This document shows, one piece after another, positions 46,701 through 52,002 of a stretch of DNA of 64,000 bases. Source of the DNA: Nilaparvata lugens (taxonomy: Eukaryota; Arthropoda; Insecta; Hemiptera; Delphacidae). A model generated the notes under the pieces. It ran no database searches. It was not told where the DNA came from and worked only from the letters and a program-made list of their open reading frames with translations. How positions within the stretch are numbered: the stretch's first letter is position 1; the number at the start of each line of letters is the position of its first letter. The stretch is taken from NCBI RefSeq assembly GCF_014356525.2, contig NC_052511.1, forward strand, positions 15,733,942-15,797,941. Direction: 5' to 3'. Position numbers and translations under genes: made by a program.

Positions 46701-49174
46701 TGTTAATATATGTATCAAATTGTTTATGGTGTACGATTTATTTTTTATTCCTCAATACTATAGGATAAGTATTATATATATATCTTTTTAATGAATTATC
46801 AGAATTATTGTGGAAGCTTATATCTGAGCCTATAAAGATTTTTATGAGACTGTATCCTATAAAAAACCACGACCTGATTTTTATAATTATTAAAATATTT
46901 CATGCTCTACCGATTGATGCCAAGCAGGAGGCTAATCGTTATTTAACTATAAAAAATAACGTGACAATGTTTATAAAACAAAGTTTATGGACTTAAAATT
47001 GAGGAATAGGACAGATGATGGCTCAAATAGTATTGTATTACATTGTTGCAATATTCAACAGGGGGGTTTTTGCAACTTTCCATCTATTGAAAAAGTAGGC
47101 ACATATAAATATCTTGGGGTAATATTTGATGACAGAATGAATTGGTCCTCTCACATTTCATACATTAAAAGCAAAATTCGTAAAGCAATATTTCTGTTTC
47201 ATGGGCTCAAGAATATACTTAATGTACAGGAGCTTAGGAATGTCTATTTTGCATATGTACAATCAATGTTACAGTGGGGAATAATTGCGTGGGGGGGGGA
47301 TGCTATAAAACTGTTCTTGAGCCTTTAAATTTTCTCAAAATTCTATCTTGAGGGTCGCATTGCAGAGAGGTCCCAGATGTCCCACTAAAGAATTATATTA
47401 GGACTTTAAAGTGTTCAATATAAGGCAGCTATTTGTGAGATCTGCCTTAATTTACATGCACTCTCACCATAACCAAATTTTTAACAATACAATAGATCAT
47501 AGATACCCCACCAGAGCATCACATATAAACAATATACAGACTCCAAGATTAAATAAAACATATTCAACAACTAATATTCAGTACCTGTCACACATAATAC
47601 TTAGAAACATACCTGACTATCTTAAAACTTTTCAAAATTACAGATCAGGCCAGTATAAGCGACTTGTTGAGAGGTGGTTAATTATAAGTGACCAAGAGGA
47701 GTCTGAACGCGTGCTGCTCTCTGTATATAGGTAGGGAATGTGGAACTTGGTGATCTTGTCTGTGGTCCTTCGAAATCCAAGTCCCACAGTGCTTATTATT
47801 ATTTTTTTTGTAGCCAGTGTAGTTTACTGTTATAGTATTACATGTTTTTGATTGGATTGTCCATCGTCATCACCATCTTCCATTCTAAGTTTGGAAAATT
47901 CTTTATAGCTTGGTATTTAATTGCATTGCTATAGTGTATCTACCTTTTAGTTTTACTAACTTTTAGTCATTAATTATAACTGGCTGTTTCTGCAGCCAAT
48001 TATTTGTTTTTCTGCCTATAATATCAACATTTACTCATATATTTTTTTCAATCTGTATTTTTCTAAATTTAGTTTAATATAATATCAATTTTCATAATTT
48101 AGTTTAACGATTTTAAATTCAGCGAATTACGCCAGGCCCTCACAAACACAGGCTTTTGCCTACATGTGAGTCTCTCATAACGTAAGGGTATATATAAATG
48201 TACTGTAACTGTACTGTATTATTTGTAAATTGTGAGAATAAAAATTTGATTTGATTTATTACTTGAGTTTGGGAAATATTAAATACCTATTTCTCGTAAT
48301 GAAAGATGGAAGGAAACAATAGATTCTTCAACTCAAAAAATAAAATAAAATAGCCTACTTACTCTATTCAATATATTTAGTTGGTACTTCAATTTAGCAT
48401 TTTTCAATGCAAGATCAACCAACTCAGGTGGTACATCATCTTCTGAGTTTAAATTTTCATATCCTTGCTTCAACTTGTTGAATGTCTCAATGATTCTCTG
48501 AAGTTTATCTTCCTGTAGAGAACAAAAAAAGGTATGGTATTTTCAAAACACTAGTGAAAAATATGTATTGGAAAAGTTATAAAAATGATACAATAGATTA
48601 ATAATGGTAATATTCGAAGGCAGGCTAAGAAAAACAAATATTTTCAAGTTATCAATGTAACTTCGCCTACTATGGAAAGGGAATTAAAATTCTCAATTAC
48701 CAATCTAATCAATATCAAAGTGAATTCTGAATGATGAACGGTTCTATTCAAGCCGGGTAGAATAGAATTTGGATGTTTCTAATTATTCACATAAAATGTT
48801 AATCTGATTTGTTCTGTCATGGACTTTGTCCAGGTACGTGAGCCAAATTTTATAGTACTGCCTAGATGGGAGTCAGTATAATTCATATACAAACTGTATA
48901 CTAATATTTTATATAAGTTCTAGTCGTTAAAAAATATAAAATTTTATAGGTTATAACATTTTTTAGGTTATTTTTACTCACCATCATGTTAAAATGAATT
49001 ATTATAATTTTAATATGTCAGTAACAAAATATTTTACTTTTATAAATTTTTGTATATTTTACTGAAAAAATACAAATTTTACAGTATTTTTAAATAGAAT
49101 GAAAATGGACATTTTTACTTATAACTTACAGACGCAGCAGTTCTTCTCTTCAAAGATTCCAAATCTGGATCCAT
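16992..49174 (-). CDS. ArgRS: Cytoplasmic arginyl-tRNA synthetase, complete, 12 exons
   Basis: Exons in order of translation: 49130-49174, 48363-48512, 37772-38045, 33714-33966, 27054-27367, 23885-23989, 22958-23139, 21903-22068, 19664-19824, 18601-18765, 17229-17370, 16992-17101. All introns are GT-AG, and phases fit throughout for 2067 nt, that is 688 residues plus stop. It charges tRNA-Arg with arginine in the cytosol (class I synthetase). Visible parts: a helical N-terminal extension (1-about 100) like the leucine-zipper part that ties metazoan RARS to the multisynthetase complex; the ArgRS N-terminal tRNA-contact domain; the class I signature HVGH (236-239); [10 protein letters not shown]; a KKFKTRSGE loop (478-486) in place of KMSKS; and a DALR-type anticodon domain (about 545-688) ending PVSRM. 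Its length compares with 660 in human RARS1. Odd features: terminal exons duplicated downstream and decoy exon 5 edges in intron 5. Confidence 0.96.
17229..17370 (-). CDS. ArgRS: ArgRS exon 11
   Basis: Reads [20 protein letters not shown] and continues to [13 protein letters not shown], the DALR-domain core with the strongly conserved FTEFYDSCY motif. Acceptor TTCGCAG, donor GTATGT, leaving phase 1. This exon exists only once: its duplicate has been deleted from copy A. Confidence 0.93.
17535..17885. repeat. Diverged tandem repeat in ArgRS intron 10
   Basis: The phrase GTTTACTACGAATTA recurs at about 17535, 17650 and 17871, with matching GAATTATGGAATGTT and AATATTCAA... segments between them. 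This gives units of roughly 115 bp, with one unit apparently lost or worn. It has no coding content. Confidence 0.55.
17885..18118 (+). mobile_element. LINE 3' tail with hairpin
   Basis: It has the layout of the LINE ends at 480-780 and 48000-48262: an AT-rich 3' UTR, a stem-loop (TCCCTGCACACGG ... CCACGCAGGGA, 18006-18038), then AATAAATACATTTGAACATG at the end. Only the 3' UTR is left. Confidence 0.5.
18601..18765 (-). CDS. ArgRS: ArgRS exon 10
   Basis: 55 codons in phase 0, from [18 protein letters not shown] to EWKLAK: the YLLYAYTRI helix that opens the anticodon-binding domain. The acceptor is GTGTAG and the donor GTACCT. It is duplicated intact at 12673-12837. Confidence 0.93.
19664..19824 (-). 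CDS. ArgRS: ArgRS exon 9
   Basis: Phase 1 start ([20 protein letters not shown]), continuing through [16 protein letters not shown] to YVFSFDK. The Rossmann-to-stem-contact segment with GCIKYxDLxxNR is conserved in eukaryotic ArgRS. Acceptor TTGCAG, donor GTAATA. It lies just outside the duplicated block. Confidence 0.93.
20325..20420 (-). mobile_element. Retroposon 3' tail with hairpin (reverse orientation)
   Basis: Read on the minus strand it ends in AAATAAATAAAC and carries the stem GGGAACAGTTTTGGGC / GCCTGTTGTTCCC (about 20368-20405), the same element as at 1960-2125 and 39061-39250. Confidence 0.5.
20600..20760. repeat. Inverted-repeat relic
   Basis: CGAAAATTCTCGTTTAAATG at about 20616 is inverted at about 20711-20730 (CATTTAAACGAGAATTTTCG), a foldback of about 115 bp next to the TA microsatellite. 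Confidence 0.5.
20766..20829. repeat. (TA)n microsatellite
   Basis: About 32 uninterrupted TA units in ArgRS intron 8. Confidence 0.95.
21113..21558 (+). mobile_element. tRNA-derived SINE, split by a MITE
   Basis: The left piece (21113-21160) carries an A box, TAGTCAAGTGG (21126-21136). The right piece (21375-21558) carries a B-box-like GATCAAACCC at 21379-21388, then a SINE body ending with GGCGAGGTGGGATCTTCCC. The same tail is seen at 60548-60620. Removing the MITE at 21161-21374 and one TA restores a tRNA-like spacing between the boxes. The tRNA head is diverged, so this is not a functional tRNA gene. Confidence 0.65.
21161..21374. mobile_element. MITE, GAGGTCCAC family, TSD TA
   Basis: Inverted ends TAGTGAGGTCCACGTTATAA and TTATAAAGTGGACCTCACTA, flanked on both sides by TA (21159-21160 and 21375-21376). 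TA target duplications fit a Tc1/mariner-type MITE. Relatives lie at 28191-28546, 34061-34200, 52850-53726 and 53740-54571. Confidence 0.75.
21903..22068 (-). CDS. ArgRS: ArgRS exon 8 (KMSKS-equivalent loop)
   Basis: Reads [16 protein letters not shown], then [20 protein letters not shown] to LLDEG. The KKFKTRSGE segment replaces KMSKS, as in animal cytoplasmic ArgRS. Acceptor TTGCAG. The donor GTCAGA is weak but keeps phase 1 into exon 9. Confidence 0.92.
22336..22447. mobile_element. Short MITE with GTTCCGATCC ends
   Basis: GTTCCGATCC at 22336 is inverted as GGATCGGAAC at 22438-22447. It is a GC-richer insert of about 112 bp in an AT-rich intron, with no ORF. Confidence 0.5.
22958..23139 (-). 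CDS. ArgRS: ArgRS exon 7
   Basis: Reads [12 protein letters not shown], then [20 protein letters not shown] to YVVDSGQ. [16 protein letters not shown] is a hallmark of the ArgRS catalytic fold (arginine/AMP pocket). Acceptor CTCAG, donor GTGAGT, phase 0 end. Confidence 0.93.
23885..23989 (-). CDS. ArgRS: ArgRS exon 6
   Basis: A 105-bp exon reading [20 protein letters not shown] to VKDLDSRG. The RGESFYQ motif is conserved in ArgRS. Acceptor TTTTCAG, donor GTATGT. Confidence 0.93.
24400..24480 (-). mobile_element. Retroposon 3' tail with hairpin (reverse orientation)
   Basis: The minus strand ends in AAATAAATAAAC and contains the AAACAGTTTTGGGCTGTCAA / GCCTGTTGTTTGC stem (24436-24473). It is the same family as the one at 20325-20420. 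Confidence 0.5.
24860..25045. mobile_element. MITE with AGGTGCGTA end, worn right side
   Basis: The left end AAGGTGCGTATAGACTTACG matches the intact MITE at 56739-56894. The right end is only weakly inverted (GTAAAGTCTGTAAG). A sequence of about 35 bases (ATCTTCARTGTGACTATG...) flanks it on both sides at 24804 and 25054, so the insertion lies between direct duplicates. Confidence 0.45.
25155..25200 (-). pseudogene. Stray copy of the 3' edge of ArgRS exon 5
   Basis: About 46 bases match the last codons of exon 5 ([12 protein letters not shown] region) and its donor, with a GTAGAT donor here. It is far from the two tandem copies at 26783 and 26917 and immediately precedes the CAGGGTGGCC-ended element. 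Confidence 0.75.
25225..26459. mobile_element. DNA element or composite with CAGGGTGGCCACC ends
   Basis: CAGGGTGGCCACC at 25225 is exactly inverted at 26447-26459, and both ends continue into related TCATGAGKRATTC...CCCGG sequences. No transposase ORF is visible. The interior holds microsatellites and a stretch (GAATAGTGTATTTAAATTTC, 25392) repeated just past the right end (26459). Parts of the right end recur at 26640-26750. No clean target duplication is seen, so it may have been rearranged. Confidence 0.5.
25625..25704. repeat. Compound microsatellite (TA)n(TG)n
   Basis: About 27 TA units pass into about 13 GT units. Further short runs nearby are (GAATA)n at 25894-25920 and (AAT)n at 25963-25986. 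Confidence 0.95.
26783..27050 (-). repeat. Two 134-bp tandem copies of the exon 5/intron 5 boundary
   Basis: The exon edge plus donor appears at 26783, at 26917 and in the real exon at 27051, with a spacing of exactly 134 bases each time. Each copy holds about 45 bases of the exon end and about 88 bases of following intron (CAATTCAATTCAATAAAGC...). The copy at 26917 keeps the same GTAAAT donor; that at 26783 reads GTGAAG. None begins with a plausible acceptor, so they should act at most as decoy donors. Confidence 0.88.
27054..27367 (-). CDS. ArgRS: ArgRS exon 5 (catalytic core)
   Basis: Begins by completing the Arg codon after HVGHL and reads [14 protein letters not shown], then [20 protein letters not shown] to [24 protein letters not shown] is the most diagnostic ArgRS motif. 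Acceptor GTTTAG, donor GTAAAT, phase 1. It is GC-rich compared with the introns. Confidence 0.95.
27368..28138. other. ArgRS intron 4, no gene seen
   Basis: AT-rich intron. TTGGCCACTAA-like and ATGCATGAT/ATCATGCAT motifs near 27437-27465 and 27680-27720 suggest a worn foldback element (GGCTGGCCACTAACATGCAT against ACATGCATGTC...GTGGCCAACC). A related head (AGGTTGGCCATTAATG) occurs at 34856. The small ORFs here are not convincing. Confidence 0.45.
28139..28615. mobile_element. MITE (GAGGTCCAC family, 28191-28546) inside an older foldback repeat
   Basis: The inner element has GGTGAGGTCCACATTATAAT on the left and ATTATAACGTGGACCTCA on the right. The outer flanks are also inverted: TAGTTTCGAGCACTC (28139) against GAGTGCTCAAAACTA (about 28594). 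So one MITE landed within another. Confidence 0.6.
30135..31637 (-). pseudogene. Broken transposase-like gene of the 3.9-kb transposon
   Basis: The start is at 31637 ([15 protein letters not shown]), with an acidic/serine-rich N-terminus and a basic [14 protein letters not shown] stretch. Then come [13 protein letters not shown], an in-frame TAA near 31079, [13 protein letters not shown], the segment [51 protein letters not shown] and a Lys/Asp-rich helix ([15 protein letters not shown]). After that the reading jumps to a C-terminal segment ([12 protein letters not shown] to the stop at 30135) across frame changes at about 30600 and 30330. The expected central catalytic region is missing. I recall full-length relatives as multi-copy genes in insects and cnidarians, without a firm family name. 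This copy cannot be active. Confidence 0.65.
31610..32376. repeat. Module shared with the foldback element at 60635-62461
   Basis: From about TTGGCCATTTTTTTGTGTA through GGAGATCTGATCACTCTGT and GGTGAAGCCGCCCTCTGGCG to CCATTTGACTTAAC, this matches the right arm and part of the loop of 60635-62461. It also matches, inverted, the left arm there. It covers the presumed promoter and start codon of the transposase. Confidence 0.7.
33061..33194. repeat. Near-perfect 134-bp hairpin
   Basis: AGTATTTTACGTAACTTGTA pairs with the inverse at 33174-33194 (ACTTGTTACGTAAAATACT). The stem continues through CGGTAACG, TTACCGCAT and ATTCTGCCC/GGGCAGAA with a 13-base loop. It is probably a small MITE. Confidence 0.75.
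33250..33511 (-). mobile_element. tRNA-derived SINE
   Basis: On the minus strand it opens with GTGGTCGTAGTCGAGTGGAT (A box TAGTCGAGTGG) and has a strong B box, GGTTCAAACCC, in GGACCGGGTTCAAACCCCGG. An unrelated GC-rich body follows, ending in a short ATTATTATTAAT tail. An 89-residue ORF across it is fortuitous. Confidence 0.8.
33714..33966 (-). CDS. ArgRS: ArgRS exon 4 (HVGH signature)
   Basis: Starts in phase 1 ([18 protein letters not shown]), then [14 protein letters not shown] and [20 protein letters not shown]. It holds the end of the N-terminal tRNA-binding domain and the class I HxGH box (residues 236-239). Acceptor TTGTGCAG, donor GTTTGT. Confidence 0.95.
34061..34320. mobile_element. 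Partial GAGGTCCAC-family MITE
   Basis: TTTAGTGAGGTCCACGTTAT, GCTATCCTTGTCTATCATTC and the CGTTGCCAGATCG segment match the other copies. The opposite terminal repeat is not found, so the right end is lost or worn. Confidence 0.5.
34984..37160. mobile_element. Foldback MITE (GGTTGCACAACAGCCGG family) carrying a LINE
   Basis: The left arm and loop are at 34991-35108 (CAGGTTGCACAACAGCCGGT...CTCGTGGAAGTAACCATG), and the rest of the right arm is at 37125-37153 (AAAATTTAACCGG...GTGCAACCGG). The 7-base sequence CACTATG flanks both outer ends (34984-34990, 37154-37160), a good target duplication. The LINE at 35109-37124 interrupts the right arm. Confidence 0.75.
35109..37124 (+). pseudogene. 5'-truncated LINE, reverse transcriptase relic
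   Basis: Encodes a linker ([20 protein letters not shown]), then RT motifs: [13 protein letters not shown], the [11 protein letters not shown] box preceded by a TAG at 35629, [46 protein letters not shown] and the catalytic FADD at 36109-36120. Next comes a C-terminal part with [17 protein letters not shown]. Frame changes occur near 36333 and near 36800. Repaired by eye, ORF2 would end at a TGA at 36925-36927. The 3' UTR has the palindrome CGGGAATATTCCCG (about 37072-37085) and a (TAAA)n tail at 37109-37124. Inactive; probably a CR1- or Jockey-superfamily clade. Confidence 0.85.
37328..37666. mobile_element. MITE, TTAGACCAG family
   Basis: TTAGACCAGTTATAGAATAG at the left is inverted at the right (CTATTCTATAACTGGTCTAA). 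The arms extend over more than 100 bases (GAAGCCAACATCTACTGCCA, GTGACGTCAGCATC...). TA at each edge may be the target duplication. Two more copies are at 49380-50952 and 52003-52849. Confidence 0.8.
37772..38045 (-). CDS. ArgRS: ArgRS exon 3
   Basis: Reads [16 protein letters not shown], a low-complexity Ala/Thr/Val stretch, [15 protein letters not shown], then [20 protein letters not shown]. KFGDYQxNSAM is the conserved core of the ArgRS N-terminal domain. Donor choice: GTAACC after CAAG at 37772 gives an in-frame join to exon 4. The nearby AAG|GTATC does not. Confidence 0.92.
38421..38503. repeat. Imperfect hairpin
   Basis: GAATATTATT...TTAATGGGACTATT pairs with AATAGTCCCATTAA...AATAATATTTC around a 13-base loop. 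It is a small foldback of unknown nature in ArgRS intron 2. Confidence 0.6.
39061..39250 (+). mobile_element. Retroposon 3' tail with hairpin
   Basis: TATTTTTTGGACATTTTATC is followed by the stem GGAATGGAATAGATTTGGGC / GCCTATTGTTCCTTCC (about 39162-39200) and an (ATAA)n end. It is the best-preserved copy of the family at 1960-2125. Confidence 0.55.
39439..40072. mobile_element. Second GGTTGCACAACAGCCGG-family MITE, split by a LINE piece
   Basis: The left arm is at 39439-39500 (GGTTGCACAACAGCCGGTTA...ACCAATC) and the right arm at 39988-40072 (TTCTCTGATTGG...TTTAACCGGCTGTAGTGCAA). Between them lie about 487 bp of LINE ORF2 tail ([29 protein letters not shown]; stop and frame changes afterwards, then an [13 protein letters not shown] end). 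A third, worn relic of the MITE head lies near 45160-45190. Confidence 0.7.
40418..41398 (+). CDS. LINE ORF1: PHD finger, coiled coil and RRM-like domain
   Basis: 326 residues, uninterrupted. The chosen ATG at 40418 (MSVCGKCQQ) has the better context and starts right before the zinc finger. An upstream in-frame ATG at 40355 would add 21 residues. The PHD-type Cys4-His-Cys3 pattern runs CGKC, CNRC, FHGKC and CVGC (residues 4-50). A heptad-rich coiled coil follows at about 85-170 ([20 protein letters not shown]). After it comes [13 protein letters not shown], typical of the RRM-like domain of L1/CR1-type ORF1 proteins ([32 protein letters not shown]). Such proteins bind element RNA and form the RNP. 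The frame is intact although ORF2 is dead. Confidence 0.85.
   Translation: MSVCGKCQQTVVRAEKDKIECNRCATLFHGKCVDLTATEIELLSKKFWSCVGCEKDFRLARASDFSTPVRVTDNAMNSLSVSELTVDSLNKILAKFKDDILAGQDRIYNELSASVRECKDKLTEFGNVLLTQDDLIRTQNEVIQQLRTENELLKNKVIDLDARVDDQEQYSRRNTLEIFGIPESRGENVEGLVLDVCKELGLNFSADAISIAHRLKKFGNQRSAGIIVKFVRRKDADELLRKRKEKRNLAAQNIGFPGDKSPIFIDQSLAPGRSKLFAAARKVRTQKKLRYMWVDRSGVIKLRATETSKVVSIKTEQDLSVFESDK
41934..42531. mobile_element. Internally deleted PIF/Harbinger element, TSD TTA
   Basis: Inverted ends AGGCCATTCCACACAGCACG and CGTGCTGTGTGGAATGGCCT, matching for over 40 bases, are flanked by TTA on both sides (41931-41933, 42532-42534). That 3-bp TWA duplication is the Harbinger signature. On the minus strand 42185-42304 encodes [20 protein letters not shown] followed by [14 protein letters not shown], the N-terminal signature of Harbinger transposases (WVHxIN...GEFHHL). 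The rest of the transposase and the Myb-like gene are missing. Confidence 0.85.
42890..43740 (+). pseudogene. LINE ORF2, endonuclease part (broken)
   Basis: AP-type endonuclease motifs: LIILTETWL (about 42975-43005), a TAG at 43097-43099, [19 protein letters not shown] (about 43300-43325), [10 protein letters not shown] and VDITDHFGI (about 43505-43530). The frame is lost near 43735. Homology continues in another frame ([19 protein letters not shown]), with a TAA at about 43860. Confidence 0.8.
43741..45033 (+). pseudogene. LINE ORF2, reverse transcriptase part (broken)
   Basis: Open from about 43862 to a TAG at 44969. Motifs in order: [80 protein letters not shown] and catalytic FADD at 44912-44923. 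Translation after the TAG continues as [11 protein letters not shown] and is cut by the LTR at 45034. It resumes at 46967 so that MTLNV joins to [10 protein letters not shown] without loss. Confidence 0.85.
45034..46966. mobile_element. Probable solo LTR, 1933 bp, TSD ATGT
   Basis: It begins TGTAACATATT and ends AACGTGACA (TG...CA), flanked by ATGT on both sides (45030-45033 and 46967-46970). Removing it and one ATGT restores the LINE reading frame exactly. It has no ORF. A possible polyadenylation region and a GC-richer leader-like patch (46000-46060) lie inside. Long single LTRs with 4-bp duplications fit Gypsy-like elements, but no internal region is present to type it. Confidence 0.65.
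46967..47734 (+). pseudogene. LINE ORF2, C-terminal part after the LTR insertion
   Basis: Reads [33 protein letters not shown], then a frame change around a G-run at 47291-47299. The frame is regained at about 47400 ([18 protein letters not shown]) and ends RVLLSVYR at 47734. The last 110 residues match the tail at 1-351. A 3' UTR of about 530 bp follows, to 48262. Confidence 0.8.
48363..48512 (-). CDS. ArgRS: ArgRS exon 2
   Basis: 50 codons, phase 0 at both ends: [20 protein letters not shown], an acidic patch, then [20 protein letters not shown]. LKYxLNIL matches the N-terminal helix of animal RARS1. Acceptor CTACAG, donor GTAAGT. Confidence 0.9.
49130..49174 (-). CDS. ArgRS: ArgRS exon 1 (start codon)
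   Basis: ATG at 49174, then [14 protein letters not shown] in phase 0 before GTAAGT. The 15 residues have no conserved motif; the start is chosen because the frame, the donor and the join to exon 2 all fit. No in-frame ATG is seen just upstream. An alternative start in an unrecognised upstream exon cannot be excluded. Confidence 0.75.
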
Positions 49175-49379
49175 GATATCATTGAATTTTCGTAGGATAG
49201 TTTCAGATGGATCTGTTATTTGTTCTTAATATTTATGATTTAATAATATAACATTCAGAACAAAACAACGTGTCAAAATCTTCCTGCAAACTATTGATAA
49301 TTGATTTTGATATTGATACAGTAAATCAACATCAGTTCTCGCTCGATGTATCGAAAATTCCTTTGCACCTTAGACCAGT

Positions 49380-50952
49380 TATAGAATAGACACGTTAGGA
49401 AGTATAGCCTCTGAGCCAACATGTAATGCCAAATCCACCCATCTTGACGTCACAGCAGTGACGTCACGCATCGTATGGAAAACTTTCAGAATGTGTCTGT
49501 TCAATACCTACTATTACTCAAGTAATTAATTACTTAAGTAATAGTAGGAATTGGTCTATTTCAGATTCATGATGTTTTTAGGTTATTTATAGCTACGGGC
49601 AAAAACGATATCGGTTGAGTTATAATGTGTTATGTGATATCGGCTTCAAAGTTATAATGTGTTTTGAAAATAATAAGGTATGGTAGCCAACAAAACTAAT
49701 TTATTGTCAAGCTGCAATGAGCTCACTTACATCATAACCAAGGATAATATTACAGTTACAACTTACAATATTTATGTGCTTAAATTTCAACTTACGCATG
49801 AAAAGCTATTCTACTTTTTTTCCTAAAAATTTCAGTGTAATATTATATGCTGCGCAGGAGATTACCATTTTCATAAATAATAATAACATAAAAAATAAAT
49901 AAATAACAATCTGCTATGGAAATCAAGCTATGTTTAACAACAATGCATTACTTAACAACAAAGTAAGTTAAACACCACAAACACTTACACAACAAACTCA
50001 AAAAATCTGGTGTGGTGCACTCACACAACTTTCCTTGCTGTTATTAAAATTGATCGCCTGACGCTAGTGTTCCCGCGCATCGCAAGTCTACTATTCTAAG
50101 ATTTGAGCCAGCTGGTGACAGGACAATAACGCTGTAGACACACGAGGTCTGCTATCTCTTCATAGTGAATGATTTTATAGAATCAACAGTTGCCAACAGT
50201 TTGCAATTGACTAATCTTATTTTCTCGAATTTCGAGCTTATTTTCAATTTTAGGTGAAAATGTTACAAAACATTGATTGTAGAGATTTTTATGCTCAATC
50301 TTTTCCACTCGAATATTTTTGTTTTAATTGTATCTGAAGCCTGATAATTGGGAATCTAAAACCAAACTTTGCATAGATGGTGCAGTGCTCCTGAAATTTT
50401 TACAGATATGAGACTTGTGGCAGTTGGTAGAGGTTATCAATGACTATTTTAGGTATGAATTTGATCAAAATCGTTGGAGTCGTTGGAGAAAATCGCGAAA
50501 ACCCCTGTTTTTGACAACATTTTCGCCATTTCAGCCGCCATCTTGAATTGCATATGATCGAAAATGTTCGTGTCGGATCCTTATAGTGAAAGGTCCTTAA
50601 TTTCCGAATTTCAAGTCATTCCGTTGATTGTGAGATGAGATATCGTGTACACAGATGCACATACACTCATACACACACACACACATACAGACCAATACCC
50701 AAAAACCACTTTTTTGGACTCAGGGGACCTTGAAACGTATAGAAATTTAGAAATTGGGGTATCTTAATTTTTTTTGGGAAGCAATACTTTCCTCACCTAT
50801 GGTAATAGGGCAAGGAAAGTAAAAAGTTTTCTATACGATGCCTGACGTCACTGTTGTGACGTCAAGATGGGTGGATTTGGCAGTAGATGTTGGCTTCATC
50901 GACTTCCAGTATGAATATACAATGAGCCGTGTCTATTCTATAACTGGTCTAA
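49380..50952. mobile_element. TTAGACCAG-family MITE, enlarged by inserts
   Basis: Outer arms: TTAGACCAGTTATAGAATAG (49380) and CTATTCTATAACTGGTCTAA (ends 50952), with GACGTCA-rich inner arms (GTGACGTCACGCATCG / CGATGCCTGACGTCAC). Inside are a 42-bp palindrome (49508-49549) and a separate repeat at about 50265-50825. The latter has (AC)n at 50668-50690 and ends GGTAATAGGGCAAGGAAAGT. The element covers the region upstream of ArgRS exon 1. Confidence 0.7.
50265..50825. mobile_element. Insert ending TTTCCTCACC...GGGCAAGGAAAGT
   Basis: It contains ATTTTCGCCATTTCAGCCGC, a CA-repeat, CCAAAAACCACTTTTTTGG and the end CTTTCCTCACCTATGGTAAT. I recall such ends from planthopper repeats; limits on the left are uncertain. 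It lies within the MITE 49380-50952. Confidence 0.4.
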
Positions 50953-51074
50953 GCTTTGAACGGCTCTTGCCAAGTGCATACAAATGACGACGAGTGTGAA
51001 AAAGTTAGTGAATATATGCTACCGCTCGCCATCACTTGCCTTTGTTGTTGTTTTGAGGAGGTACAGAAGAGATA

Positions 51075-51365
51075 GAACCACAGTATACATACAGTATGGA
51101 AACTTGGTGAGTACCCTGACGCTAAAATCCGCCATCTTGTTAGGAAGCGCCGCATTGTAATATAATAGAATTGATGGGAGGTTCGGATCACTTTAATGAT
51201 CCGGATCAATTGATCTCATTCACTGCCACGAGCCAATCAGAAGACCAGGATTGGAACTTCCCAAGGTCACGTGACGTGTCTAGTATTTGCGTCATGTAAA
51301 AAGCATTGGTTAGATAGGCGTTTTATTGACAGTTTCCATTCTGTACCTATTCTGTGATAGAACCA
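51075..51365. repeat. Single copy of a promoter-like repeat unit
   Basis: It runs CAGTATACATACAGTATGG, CCGCCATCTTGTTAGGAAGC, GGTTCGGATCACTTTAATGA, CCAATCAGAAGACCAGGATT, GGTCACGTGACGTGT, then a TTCCATTCTGTACCTATTCT end. It is the same unit as the array at 54577-55440. A partial copy of its first part lies at about 51925-52000. Confidence 0.65.
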
Positions 51366-51924
51366 TTCCTTCTACTTTGTGGAGGAGGTGAGTCAAAGTG
51401 AGTCTGTCTACAAACATTGGCGGCGAGGGGCCAACTGAGCATCCAAATGTGAATTATGTGATATTCCATCCAAAAATAATATTCTCGTCAACCATTGCTT
51501 TGGGCAAAGGCAAGCATGTGGCATAATGCCTGGGTCACACTCTTGCCGAGTCACTCTCAAAATCAAGAGAGCCCACCACCTTTCTGAGATCTGTAGTAGA
51601 AAGCCATTCGCCTCCACTGGTCTTGTCCCAAGGATGGTATATAGATGGTTTATACACTATTCTTGGACTTGTCCAACAAAATTTGATGTTAAGGTGAGCA
51701 GCCATAAGCCATAGTAGCCATCGACATAAAAAAAGACTGAATCCACATTCATAGTGTCACATGTACACACTCAGCAAAAGTGATGCTCTGGCGTTGGAAA
51801 AGGAACTTCCAATTTGGATTCATGTTCGGTCTCCTCCTGAGGTCCCGAGCTGATGCTGTACACGGGTAAACTGTGACAGAATAGATACAGAACACAAAGT
51901 AGGAGAACATTTTTCCTCTTCTCT
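51366..51924. other. Unassigned moderately GC-rich stretch
   Basis: Several short ORFs on both strands, none with recognisable motifs. GCGGCGAGGGGCC near 51421 could belong to a retroelement leader. No gene is supported. Confidence 0.35.
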
Positions 51925-52002
51925 GTGTACAGAATGAAAGCTCGGCTAGTACCCTGGCACAAAAATCTGCCATCTTGTTAGAAAGTTCAGCATTGTAATA
52001 GT

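Larger units (their letters stand above)
40188..48262 (+). mobile_element. Near full-length LINE with two later insertions
   Basis: Order: 5' UTR with a repeated GTCTGGCGGCA (40190 and about 40217), ORF1 (40418-41398), a spacer with TA-rich DNA, a Harbinger-type insert (41934-42531), the endonuclease (about 42890-43740), the reverse transcriptase (43741-45033), an LTR insert (45034-46966), the RT C-terminus (46967-47734), and a 3' UTR with a stem-loop (48139-48170) and a TTTGATTTGATTT end. Without the two inserts it is about 5.5 kb, a normal LINE length. It sits in ArgRS intron 2. Family membership with the tail at 1-780 is clear from the shared C-terminus. Confidence 0.82.
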
